In this document: piece after piece, positions 15,606 to 22,824 of the stretch
How the letters are laid out: each line of letters begins with the position of its first letter
Position numbering within the stretch: position 1 is the stretch's first letter
DNA from: Pseudomonadota bacterium
GTDB lineage: Bacteria; Pseudomonadota; Gammaproteobacteria; Acidithiobacillales; Acidithiobacillaceae
Direction: 5' to 3'
NCBI GenBank assembly: GCA_021818125.1
Contig: JAKAFG010000002.1
Coordinates: forward strand, 1-28,971
DNA: 28,971 bases
Made by a program: the position numbers and the translations under genes
The notes under the pieces: generated by a model
What the model saw: the letters and a program-made list of their open reading frames with translations, nothing else
Database searches by the model: none
Told to the model about the DNA's origin: nothing

Positions 15606-16286
15606 ATGATGACACATGTAAACAACCCCGGGCTCCCGGATAAGGGGCAGAGCGGTGTAACCAAACAAAAAAGAACGATGGGCAAACCAGCAGCGCTGTT
15701 TATACTGGGCTCGCTTCTGGCGATGGCTGGACAGGCGAACGCCGCGGGAGGACCGGCTCCATACCGTGTTTCCAGCGACTGTATGGTATGCCATGGTATG
15801 ACAGGTCATAACACGCTCTATCCGATCATCCCTCGTTTGGCCGGACAACATAAGGGCTATTTAGAGTTACAGTTGAAGCAATTTAAGGACCGGTCTCGAG
15901 CGGATCAGAATGGTGAGATTTATATGTGGCCGGTGGCCCAATCTCTGACTGCTGCCGAGATGAAAGATCTGGCCAGTTATTTCGCGGCCCAGAAACCACC
16001 GATGCAAAGCAGTGGAATCAAACATGCGGGCATTAAAGAGGGAAAGATCATCTTTAACCAGGGTGTTGCCGCTGCGCAGATCCCAGCCTGTATGGAGTGC
16101 CATGGATCGGATGGTCAAGGGGCGGGGGCATTCCCTCGTTTGGCGGGTCAGCGGTATGGATATATTGTCCAGCAATTGACGTATTTCCATAATGGCACGC
16201 GGGTAAATAGCCTGATGAACCAGATTGCGAAAAATATAACCGTAGCACAGATGAAGGATGTAGCGGCTTATCTCTCGTCTTTGTAA
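15606..16286 (+). CDS. cyc1: Dihaem cytochrome c4-type, Cyc1
   Basis: A periplasmic, membrane-attached dihaem cytochrome that passes electrons from rusticyanin to the aa3 oxidase. The 226-residue precursor has haem motifs C59-M-V-C-H63 and C162-M-E-C-H166 in two homologous c4 domains (each with PRLAGQ...Y...QL). The second half is nearly identical, from memory, to A. ferrooxidans Cyc1, including HGSDGQGAGAFPRLAGQRYG. I chose ATG 15606 because AGGAG lies 7 bases upstream, although the frame is open to 15579; the resulting long basic N-terminus before the hydrophobic stretch (LFILGSLLAMAGQANA) is also known in this protein. It probably stays as an anchor or long signal peptide. Confidence 0.95.
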   Translation: MMTHVNNPGLPDKGQSGVTKQKRTMGKPAALFILGSLLAMAGQANAAGGPAPYRVSSDCMVCHGMTGHNTLYPIIPRLAGQHKGYLELQLKQFKDRSRADQNGEIYMWPVAQSLTAAEMKDLASYFAAQKPPMQSSGIKHAGIKEGKIIFNQGVAAAQIPACMECHGSDGQGAGAFPRLAGQRYGYIVQQLTYFHNGTRVNSLMNQIAKNITVAQMKDVAAYLSSL

Positions 16287-16310
16287 CGATTACTAAAGGA
16301 ACTCATATCT

Positions 16311-16348
16311 CAACTGACGTGGAACCTTGAGTTGCTCTACGTCGGTTG
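16311..16348 (+). promoter_or_regulatory. Intercistronic stem-loop between cyc1 and acoP
   Basis: CAACTGACGT (16311-16320) pairs fully with ACGTCGGTTG (16339-16348) in RNA, with one G-U, around an 18-base loop. No T-run follows, so it is more likely an RNA-processing or stability element than a terminator. It may separate levels of the cytochromes from those of the oxidase subunits. Confidence 0.5.
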
Positions 16349-16392
16349 GGGCTGTGCGTAGGTTATGCACGTTTGCGCGGAGGAATAGAAGT

Positions 16393-16944
16393 ATGGCGGC
16401 AGGAAGAGGTACGGCTACGGTGCTCATATCTGTTGCGGTATGTGCAGCAGTTATTGTGGGCGCTCTGCAATGGGAAAAAGGGGTTGCATTGCCTCGTTCA
16501 TCTGGACAGGTCATCAATGGCATACATCATTATACGATTGATGAGTTCAATTATTATTACAAGCCCGATCGTCTCACCTGGCACGTCGGTGAAAAGGTAG
16601 AGTTAACGATTGATAATAGATCACAATCAGCGCCGCCGATCGCGCATCAGTTTTCCATCGGACGGACTTTGGTTTCCCGCAACAATGGTTTCCCCAAATC
16701 ACAAGCCTTGGCAGTCGGTTGGAAAGACAACTTCTTTGATGGAGTCCCCATTACCAGCGGTGGCCAGACGGGACCTATACCCGCATTTTCCGTCAGTTTG
16801 AACGGCGGCGACAAATACACCTTCAGTTTCGTGGTTCCTAATAAACCCGGCAAATGGGAGTACGGTTGTTTTCTCCAGACCGGGCAGCACTTCATGAACG
16901 GAATGCATGGGGTGATCGATATATTACCAGCTCAAGGCAGTTAA
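16393..16944 (+). CDS. acoP: AcoP, cupredoxin partner of the aa3 oxidase
   Basis: A periplasmic blue/green copper protein bound to the cytochrome oxidase and proposed to stabilise or feed it. With the start at ATG 16393 (GGAGG 9 bases upstream) the 183-residue protein has one N-terminal membrane anchor (TVLISVAVCAAVIVGAL, about residues 9-25). The copper ligands fall at H85, C159, H166 and M171, the numbering I recall for A. ferrooxidans AcoP, which supports this start. The ligand loop is EYGCFLQTGQHFMNGMHG, longer than in rusticyanin. Located between cyc1 and coxB, 12 bases before coxB. Described earlier in this operon as ORF1. Confidence 0.92.
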   Translation: MAAGRGTATVLISVAVCAAVIVGALQWEKGVALPRSSGQVINGIHHYTIDEFNYYYKPDRLTWHVGEKVELTIDNRSQSAPPIAHQFSIGRTLVSRNNGFPKSQALAVGWKDNFFDGVPITSGGQTGPIPAFSVSLNGGDKYTFSFVVPNKPGKWEYGCFLQTGQHFMNGMHGVIDILPAQGS

Positions 16945-16956
16945 AGAGAGGGCATT

Positions 16957-17721
16957 ATGAACGCTGCAAAAGAAAATTTATGGAAAGCTTTCCGTGGCCT
17001 TGTGCTGGTATGGATTGTGGGCTTGGCGATCGGTGAAACACTGATCGCCTGGGGCGTCAACAACTGGCCGCTCGTGGGGAGTGTACAAGCCCGTATCACG
17101 GCGGACGCGACCACGTATTTGATGTGGCAGGCCGTGGCGCTTTACGTCCTGGTGGGCGGGGCGATAGTTTATAGCGCGATACGTTTCCGCGCCTCGTCGG
17201 CATCGGATGCGGTGATTCCGGAAAACCAAAAACGTACCTGGGCCCCTTTCGTGGTGACTTGGTTGGTCCTGGCGATTGGCATCAATCTGGCCAACACTAT
17301 TTATCCTGGCATGGTGGGCTTAGAGCAGCTTTGGGCCATCCAGATGGACACCAAAAATCCTCTGGTGATCGACGTGACTGCACAGCAATGGAAGTGGACG
17401 TTTTCCTATCCAAAGCAAGGTGTCACGGATGTTTCCCAACTGGTGGTTCCTGAGGGGCGCACCATAGACTTCGTGCTGCGGACCAAGGATGTCATGCACG
17501 ACTTCTGGGTTCCCGCTTGGGGGGTCAAGAAGGATGTCATTCCCAATGAGGTAAGGCATCTGTTTGTCACACCCACTGCCTTGGGGTCTACCGCCACGAA
17601 CCCGATGATCCGGGTGCAATGTTCCATGATCTGTGGCAATGGCCATCCGTTGATGCGTGCCCCGGTGAAGGTGGTCACCGCGGCAAAGTTCAAGACATGG
17701 GTGGCAAGTAATAGTTTTTAA
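16957..17721 (+). CDS. coxB: Cytochrome c oxidase subunit II (CuA)
   Basis: The subunit receiving electrons from Cyc1 at its CuA centre on the periplasmic face. The 254-residue protein has two membrane helices (about residues 12-33 and 53-77, with a further hydrophobic stretch at about 96-115) and a C-terminal cupredoxin domain. CuA ligands are H181 (VMHDFWVPAWG), C222, C226, H230 and M233. The usual CxExCGxxHxxM appears as C-S-M-I-C, so the Glu that normally supplies a backbone ligand is Met224. The aromatic electron-entry patch is QQWKWTFSYP. The start ATG has GAGAGG upstream. It is followed by coxA after 58 bases. Confidence 0.95.
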   Translation: MNAAKENLWKAFRGLVLVWIVGLAIGETLIAWGVNNWPLVGSVQARITADATTYLMWQAVALYVLVGGAIVYSAIRFRASSASDAVIPENQKRTWAPFVVTWLVLAIGINLANTIYPGMVGLEQLWAIQMDTKNPLVIDVTAQQWKWTFSYPKQGVTDVSQLVVPEGRTIDFVLRTKDVMHDFWVPAWGVKKDVIPNEVRHLFVTPTALGSTATNPMIRVQCSMICGNGHPLMRAPVKVVTAAKFKTWVASNSF

Positions 17722-17779
17722 GGCGCCGATGAAGTTTTGACTGCATCTGGAATAAAGATTAGGTAAGGAGAAATACCGT

Positions 17780-19663
17780 ATGGCAACCAATGAAATGCAG
17801 GCGCAAGCGCTGAACGAGACGGAGGGTGGCAAGACATCGTTCGCGATCAGCATGCTGTTTCCACTCTTTCGCGCGACGCTGTGGGGTTTGACCGGATATT
17901 TTGCCGCGGCATGGATCACTGCGGCGTTGCTTGGGAGCGTCATCGTGAATCCGCTGCCTGCCACGGTGGGGTACATTGTGGGACTGGTGGGCTGGCTGAT
18001 GGGTAGTGGTCTTTGGGAAGGGTGGATTCGCCGCGCATTTGGCGGGGCCGAAGCGCCTTCATACACTGGCGTGGAACGTTACTTTCGTTTCGGGCCCGAT
18101 TCAAAATCCACGGCGGTGCGGTATGTGGTGTTCAATGTGGTCGCGTTTTTCTTCGCAGGCTTGGCAGCCATGGCTATTCGGGTGGAACTGCTGACACCGG
18201 ATTCCACCAGTTGGTGGATGTCGGAGATCCATTACAACATGACTTTCGGCATCCACGGCCTGATGATGTTGCTGGCGGTTGCCGCGTCTGTCATCGTGGG
18301 TGGCGTTGGCTATTATCTGGTGCCCTTGATGCTCGGCGTCAGGAATGTGGTATTCCCAAAACTCTTAGGGCTTAGCTGGTGGCTCTTACCACCGGCGGCT
18401 TTTGCCGTGTTTATGAGTCCAACGATCGGAGGATTTCAAACCGGTTGGTGGGGTTATCCGCCATTGGCGCAGAATAGCGGCAGCGGTATTGTGTTCTACG
18501 TCTTGGGTGCCGCAACCCTTCTTACCGCGTCGGTGTTGGGCGCGATCAATATCGCGGGAACCATGGTCTACATGCGGGCCAAGGGGATGAGCCTGGGGCG
18601 CGTTCCCATCTTTGTATGGGGATTATTTGCCGCCGCGACCATTCTTATCGTCGAAGCCCCGGCCACCTTCACGGGTGCGCTCATGGATTTGTCCGATATG
18701 ATCCTTGGAAGTCATTTCTATACCGGACCGCTGGGTCATCCCCTGGCCTATATGGATCAGTTCTGGTTCCTGTTTCACCCGGAGGTATATGTTTTTGCGC
18801 TTCCTGCTTTTGCCATATGGCTGGAGATTCTTCCGGCTGCGGCGAAGCGTCCGCTGTTTGCCAGAAACTGGGCAATCGCGGGTTTGGTCGGTGTTTCCAT
18901 GCTGGGGGCGATGCTGGGAGTTCATCACTATTTTACCGCGGTGAGTCCGGCACGCATGCCCATATTCATGACCTTTACAGAAACGGTATCCATTCCCACT
19001 GGATTTATTTATTTGTCAGCCATCGGGACCCTCTGGGGAGGGCGGTTAAAAATCAATGCGGCGGTACTGTTGGTGCTTATGGCCATGATGAACTTCCTGA
19101 TTGGTGGCTTGACCGGCATATTCAATGCCGATGTACCAGCGGATCTTCAGCTCCATAATACCTATTGGGTGGTTGCGCATTTCCACTACACCATCCTGGG
19201 CGCCGTTATTTTTACCTGGATAGCCGCGCTGTATTGGTGGTTCCCCAAGGTCACTGGTCGCAAGATCAACGAGTTCTGGGGAAAATTTCATGCCTGGTGG
19301 TTTTTTGTGTTCTTCAATTGCACGTTCTTCCCCATGTTTATCGCCGGAATTGACGGAATGAATCGGCGCGTTGCCATCTACCTGCCGTATCTGCATGAGA
19401 TCAATCTATTCATATCCATCTCTGCGTTTTTACTCGGCGCGGGCTTCCTCATTCCGCTGGCAAACCTTGTCTATAGTTGGCGTCGTGGAGAAAAGGCTGA
19501 GCCAAACCCGTGGGGCAGCAGGGGTTTGGAATGGCAAATGAAATCGCCCACGCCGTATATACCCTTCCCGGAAGGAACGGAGCCGGAGGTCGTCGGCCCG
19601 AATGACAACTATGCTGCTGGATCAAAAGAACCCTTTGTCTGGATCTCTGCACCCAGCAAATAA
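17780..19663 (+). CDS. coxA: Cytochrome c oxidase subunit I (aa3 type)
   Basis: The catalytic subunit: reduces O2 to water at the haem a3-CuB site. The 627-residue protein has the expected haem and copper ligands: H159 (GIHGLMMLL, low-spin haem), H333 in HPEVY with Y337 for the His-Tyr link, H382-H383 (VHHYFT) for CuB, and H467/H469 (AHFHYTILGA) for haems a3 and a. The K-channel lysine of ordinary A-type enzymes (PTGIKVF) is absent: the segment reads PTGFIYLS. The glutamate in HPEVY is present. An N-terminal extension of about 100 residues with hydrophobic helices precedes the core. Ribosome site AAGGAG upstream of ATG 17780. coxC follows after 18 bases. Confidence 0.96.
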   Translation: MATNEMQAQALNETEGGKTSFAISMLFPLFRATLWGLTGYFAAAWITAALLGSVIVNPLPATVGYIVGLVGWLMGSGLWEGWIRRAFGGAEAPSYTGVERYFRFGPDSKSTAVRYVVFNVVAFFFAGLAAMAIRVELLTPDSTSWWMSEIHYNMTFGIHGLMMLLAVAASVIVGGVGYYLVPLMLGVRNVVFPKLLGLSWWLLPPAAFAVFMSPTIGGFQTGWWGYPPLAQNSGSGIVFYVLGAATLLTASVLGAINIAGTMVYMRAKGMSLGRVPIFVWGLFAAATILIVEAPATFTGALMDLSDMILGSHFYTGPLGHPLAYMDQFWFLFHPEVYVFALPAFAIWLEILPAAAKRPLFARNWAIAGLVGVSMLGAMLGVHHYFTAVSPARMPIFMTFTETVSIPTGFIYLSAIGTLWGGRLKINAAVLLVLMAMMNFLIGGLTGIFNADVPADLQLHNTYWVVAHFHYTILGAVIFTWIAALYWWFPKVTGRKINEFWGKFHAWWFFVFFNCTFFPMFIAGIDGMNRRVAIYLPYLHEINLFISISAFLLGAGFLIPLANLVYSWRRGEKAEPNPWGSRGLEWQMKSPTPYIPFPEGTEPEVVGPNDNYAAGSKEPFVWISAPSK

Positions 19664-19681
19664 GTTAGGAGGAATTAAATT

Positions 19682-20236
19682 ATGGCAGAAAATGGTTATG
19701 CTAGCTTAATGGATCCCGCTTCTGAGCGCGCGAAGCGGGGGGCGTTCTTCTTCCTGGTACTGTTTGCGTCAATTGTCTTTGCCATGTGGGACCTCGCGCG
19801 TTTCTTGTGGGGGGGGACCGGGGTCCCGAGCACGCTAAACTTTGGTCTGGGTGTTGGACTCACCGTTCTGATGTTGATCAGCTTGGTGCCGGTCTTTGGC
19901 GCGCAGAGAAAGCTTAATCAAGGCGATGATAAGGGCATTCTCAGCAGCATGGGAGCCCTGCTTGTTGTTGCGGTGATAATGATCTGCGGGATCGTCTACA
20001 GTTGGACCTCGTTATCTATCAGCAGTGGCTATGGAGGCATTTATGACATCACCACTGGATGGTTTTTGTTGCACTTCGTGGCTGCCATCCTGGCGTTTCT
20101 CGCGACCATTATGAAAGGAAGCCGCACGCCGGAGCGCGCGAAAAGAGAACGATGGGTGTCCTACAATGTGCTTATGTACTGGGGCGGGATGGTTGTTCTG
20201 TGGGTGGTTTTCTTTGTCATCTTCTATCTGGCATGA
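19682..20236 (+). CDS. coxC: Cytochrome c oxidase subunit III
   Basis: A 184-residue inner-membrane protein with five hydrophobic helices (starting near residues 17, 46, 77, 114 and 160), consistent with the short five-helix subunit III. Conserved features are GAFFFLVLFASIVFAMWDLARF and, in helix 4, DITTGWFLLHFVAAILAFLATI. Subunit III stabilises the oxidase. ATG 19682 has AGGAGG 9 bases upstream. It lies between coxA and coxD in the normal order of the rus operon. Confidence 0.9.
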   Translation: MAENGYASLMDPASERAKRGAFFFLVLFASIVFAMWDLARFLWGGTGVPSTLNFGLGVGLTVLMLISLVPVFGAQRKLNQGDDKGILSSMGALLVVAVIMICGIVYSWTSLSISSGYGGIYDITTGWFLLHFVAAILAFLATIMKGSRTPERAKRERWVSYNVLMYWGGMVVLWVVFFVIFYLA

Positions 20237-20278
20237 TTTTGTAGTGGATGGTCATCACGATACAGTGAGGTAGAACTA

Positions 20279-20473
20279 ATGGATATGTCGCATTTGTCGT
20301 TTATTATCCCGGCTGGGGCCGATACCCCGGCATTTTTCTGGTTGACAGGGTATATCGGATTCCCCGTGGTTTTTTTGAGCACATACTTCTGGTGGGTATT
20401 AAAAGAGGCCGCAAAGGAAGACCGGATACGTATCCTGAAGAAGACTGAAAATAATCCATCTAACGGTGGATGA
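20279..20473 (+). CDS. coxD: Cytochrome c oxidase small subunit (CoxD)
   Basis: A 64-residue membrane protein with a single helix (FFWLTGYIGFPVVFLSTYFWWVL in two overlapping parts, about residues 20-42) and a charged C-terminal tail (KEAAKEDRIRILKKTENNPS). It matches in size and place the small subunit IV-like CoxD of the rus operon. ATG 20279 is preceded by GAGG. A G6/C6 hairpin lies 15 bases after the stop. Confidence 0.85.
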   Translation: MDMSHLSFIIPAGADTPAFFWLTGYIGFPVVFLSTYFWWVLKEAAKEDRIRILKKTENNPSNGG

Positions 20474-20487
20474 ATTCAGTAAGTGTG

Positions 20488-20508
20488 AGGGGGGATGATA
20501 GCCCCCCT
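20488..20508 (+). terminator. G6/C6 hairpin after coxD
   Basis: A run of six G (20489-20494) pairs with six C (20502-20507), extended by A-T, around the loop ATGATAG. No T-run follows, so it probably acts as a pause or an RNA-end stabiliser that uncouples rus from the upstream cox genes. Confidence 0.55.
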
Positions 20509-20590
20509 GATTATCTGTATGAATGGGCACAACGTGAATTTGGGTTTTATGGCGTTGAGCATGTCCGCGTGTGATGAGGGAGGATTCATC

Positions 20591-20731
20591 ATGTCCGAAG
20601 AAGAATATTCCGTGGTCTGTGGTGATGGTGACGATGGGGTGTGGGACGGAAAAACAGTCTTGATCATCGCGTTATTGTGGGCTATTATAGCATTGGGCGG
20701 TTATTACGCTGTGCTTAGGCTGTTGTTTTGA
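20591..20731 (+). CDS. 46-residue membrane protein between coxD and rus
   Basis: A short gene with ATG 20591 and a good ribosome site (GAGGGAGG) upstream; the frame opens earlier but without such a site. The product is MSEEEYSVVCGDGDDGVWDG followed by a membrane helix KTVLIIALLWAIIALGGYYA and the tail VLRLLF. An acidic N-terminus and single C-terminal helix are typical of small subunits or assembly factors of membrane complexes. Its place inside the rus operon suggests a role with the oxidase. No family recognised. Confidence 0.65.
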   Translation: MSEEEYSVVCGDGDDGVWDGKTVLIIALLWAIIALGGYYAVLRLLF

Positions 20732-20799
20732 GGTGTTCGTTTAGTTGGGGTGGTTGGGGTGACGGAGCTGGTGCGGTAGCGTGTGGCCTGGCTGGAGAG

Positions 20800-20827
20800 T
20801 TGACGCTTTGCTCTACCACGGTATTTG
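20800..20827 (+). promoter_or_regulatory. Weak candidate internal promoter before rus
   Basis: TTGACG (20800-20805) and TATTTG (20822-20827) are 16 bases apart, 39 bases before the rus start. The -10 is poor. The 134-base gap between the small membrane gene and rus would fit an internal promoter that raises rusticyanin levels above the rest of the operon. Confidence 0.25.
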
Positions 20828-20865
20828 GTTCAAATCATGTTAAACGTAAGGAGAAACCATAAGTT

Positions 20866-21429
20866 ATGAATACGCAGAAAAAAACGCAAAAGAACTGGTC
20901 TGTATCTGTTGGTGCCGCTGCTATTCTGGCTGCCACACTGGGTATGAGCACCGCGATGGCCGCTACTTTGGACACTTCGTGGAAAGAAGCGACGCTTCCC
21001 CAGGTAAAAGCCATGTTGGCCAAAGACTCCGGAAAAGCCAGTGGTGATACAGTCACCTACAGCGGCAAGACGGTGCATGTAGTCGCGGCGGCCGTTCTTC
21101 CAGGGTTCCCGTTCCCGAGTTTTGAAGTGCATGACAAAAAGAATCCGACTTTGGAAATCCCTGCAGGAGCGGCGGTGGATGTAACCTTCATTAACACCAA
21201 CAAGGGATTTGGTCACAGCTTTGATATTACTAAAAAAGGACCGCCCTATGCGGTTATGCCGGTGATTGATCCTATTGTCGCGGGCACTGGATTCAGTCCG
21301 GTCCCCAAGGATGGAAAGTTCGGGTATACCGACTTTACCTGGCACCCGAAAGCGGGCACTTATTACTACGTATGTCAGATACCTGGCCATGCGGCGACGG
21401 GGATGTTTGGTAAGATCGTCGTTAAGTAA
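20866..21429 (+). CDS. rus: Rusticyanin (type A)
   Basis: The periplasmic high-potential, acid-stable blue copper protein that relays electrons from Cyc2 to Cyc1. The 187-residue precursor has a 32-residue signal peptide (cleavage AMA|ATLD), giving a 155-residue mature protein as known. In mature numbering the ligands are H85 (KGFGHSFDI), C138, H143 and M148 (VCQIPGHAATGMFG), exactly the rusticyanin positions. The sequence is close to RusA of A. ferrooxidans as I recall it. The ribosome site AAGGAG is 13 bases before ATG 20866, slightly long. Last gene of the operon; a terminator hairpin follows 66 bases after the stop. Confidence 0.97.
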   Translation: MNTQKKTQKNWSVSVGAAAILAATLGMSTAMAATLDTSWKEATLPQVKAMLAKDSGKASGDTVTYSGKTVHVVAAAVLPGFPFPSFEVHDKKNPTLEIPAGAAVDVTFINTNKGFGHSFDITKKGPPYAVMPVIDPIVAGTGFSPVPKDGKFGYTDFTWHPKAGTYYYVCQIPGHAATGMFGKIVVK

Positions 21430-21495
21430 GCGGTCTGGGCACTGCGGTATCACAAGATCATTCTTGTAATTGCGGCGCCTGCACATGCAAGACGT

Positions 21496-21530
21496 AAGGC
21501 TAGGGCATGTAATGTGCCCTGGCCTTTATT
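21496..21530 (+). terminator. Rho-independent terminator of the rus operon
   Basis: AAGGC-T-AGGGCA pairs with TGCCCT-G-GCCTT around a short loop and is followed by TTATT. A second, weaker GC-rich stem ending in TTTTTT lies at 21547-21589 and may back it up. Confidence 0.7.
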
Positions 21531-21546
21531 GATCAGTCTTCGCAGT

Positions 21547-21589
21547 AAAAAGGCCGCCTTGCAGATCCAGGGTCAGGGCGCGGTTTTTT
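21547..21589 (+). terminator. Possible second terminator after rus
   Basis: AAAAAGGCCGCC and GGCGCGGTTTTTT face each other around about 18 bases. Pairing is imperfect in the middle, but the six-T run is typical. Confidence 0.45.
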
Positions 21590-21786
21590 CAGTTTGCTGT
21601 CTTTTGCTGCGCTAAGTTATTTTGGTGGTTCCCGTCTATCATTTGTTGGGGTCGTCAGAGTGATAGCTTGGCATGGTTTGCGAATGGTTAGTGTGCATGC
21701 CCGCCATATATAAAATATTTGGGGGTGGGCTGTTACAGATACCATCTATTCCTCGGATGATATTAGGTATATTGGCTGGCACTTTG

Positions 21787-21818
21787 TTGAAACCATACGA
21801 TTGAAATGCAGATATAAT
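21787..21818 (+). promoter_or_regulatory. Candidate promoter of the cta cluster
   Basis: A perfect TATAAT at 21813-21818 lies 35 bases before the ctaA start; the best -35 is TTGAAA at 21787-21792, spaced 20 bases, which is longer than ideal. The preceding rus terminators make a separate promoter here likely. Confidence 0.4.
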
Positions 21819-21853
21819 GATGATTATGCGGCTGCTTAAAAGGGTGGTGTATT

Positions 21854-22810
21854 TTGCGGGGTAATATTAAACAACAACTAAGGGGAAACCCTACCATAAT
21901 AGGCGAGGAGACCCATCTTCCGCATGCCGTAGAAGGAGACTTGACGACAACGGTGCGGATCATTGGTTGGTTGATCACCGGGATGCTTTTGACGGCGCTG
22001 GTGGCGGGATTGTGGCGCGGTTTCACCACGCATCAGGGTTTAGTGCCGGATATTGTTAACGGTCTCGAAATCGGTGAAGTCGGTTTTGCTATCGTCCTGA
22101 TTCTTCTGGGTAGTATCGTTGAGGGGTTCGGCTATGGTTTATCCCTTGGTACCCGCTGGCCCTATACCCGCAATATTGTTGTGCTGATGGTGCGTGGTGA
22201 TCCCGAAGCAGCCCATCGTTTGGTGGCGACTTTAGTCGGACTAGTGGCCCTGGTGCTGGTGATCTTGTCCCCTAATGTCAACACCATCAGTGGCTTATCA
22301 CTAATCGTGGTGACTGCGCTGTTTGGTATGGGAACCCTATATGTACTCGCTGGCAGGGCCCCTGCTTTTGTGCATGGCACTCACGGTCTACTGGCATACG
22401 GTGTTTTTCTCGTTTATTTAACGAGCCTTGTTTATCCAGGCCTCAGTTTTTGGACTTATCTTGGTGCCATAGGTGCGTTACACGCCTTGCTGCTTGCTGT
22501 TTTTCTCGGGGGCATGACCACGGGTCAGCGCGGTTTCGGCACCGCCATTGATCCTTTTGTTAGGCCGCGGAAGGCGTCCCAGTGGACTATCGTCGCCCAC
22601 GTCAGTGCGGCTCTGTTACTGGTTGCCACTCTTGGTTGGATGATGCCCGCCTATCCTGTTGCATTCTTTCTTGCGGTGACACAGGTCGCGGTTGGTTTTC
22701 TGCTCTTCCATGCGGTCAATCTCAAACCTAAGGACCCTGGCATTTTGGTAGCGTTTCACCAGTTTATGGTTTTGCTCATGTGTCTCGCCATTGTTTTGCA
22801 ATGGCGTTGA
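21854..22810 (+). CDS. ctaA: Haem A synthase (CtaA/COX15)
   Basis: Oxidises the methyl group of haem O to a formyl group, making haem A for the aa3 oxidase. The 318-residue inner-membrane protein has about eight helices. Conserved family features are PEAAHRLVATLVG (the ExxHR-type motif), FVHGTHGLLAYG, VAHVSAALLLVATLGW and the final AFHQFMVLL, supplying the four haem-binding histidines. The start is TTG 21854, with AGGGTGG 5-6 bases upstream; the next ATG would remove the first membrane helix. It overlaps no upstream gene; ctaB begins 14 bases after its stop. Confidence 0.88.
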   Translation: MRGNIKQQLRGNPTIIGEETHLPHAVEGDLTTTVRIIGWLITGMLLTALVAGLWRGFTTHQGLVPDIVNGLEIGEVGFAIVLILLGSIVEGFGYGLSLGTRWPYTRNIVVLMVRGDPEAAHRLVATLVGLVALVLVILSPNVNTISGLSLIVVTALFGMGTLYVLAGRAPAFVHGTHGLLAYGVFLVYLTSLVYPGLSFWTYLGAIGALHALLLAVFLGGMTTGQRGFGTAIDPFVRPRKASQWTIVAHVSAALLLVATLGWMMPAYPVAFFLAVTQVAVGFLLFHAVNLKPKDPGILVAFHQFMVLLMCLAIVLQWR

Positions 22811-22824
22811 ATGAGGTTGCTGCT

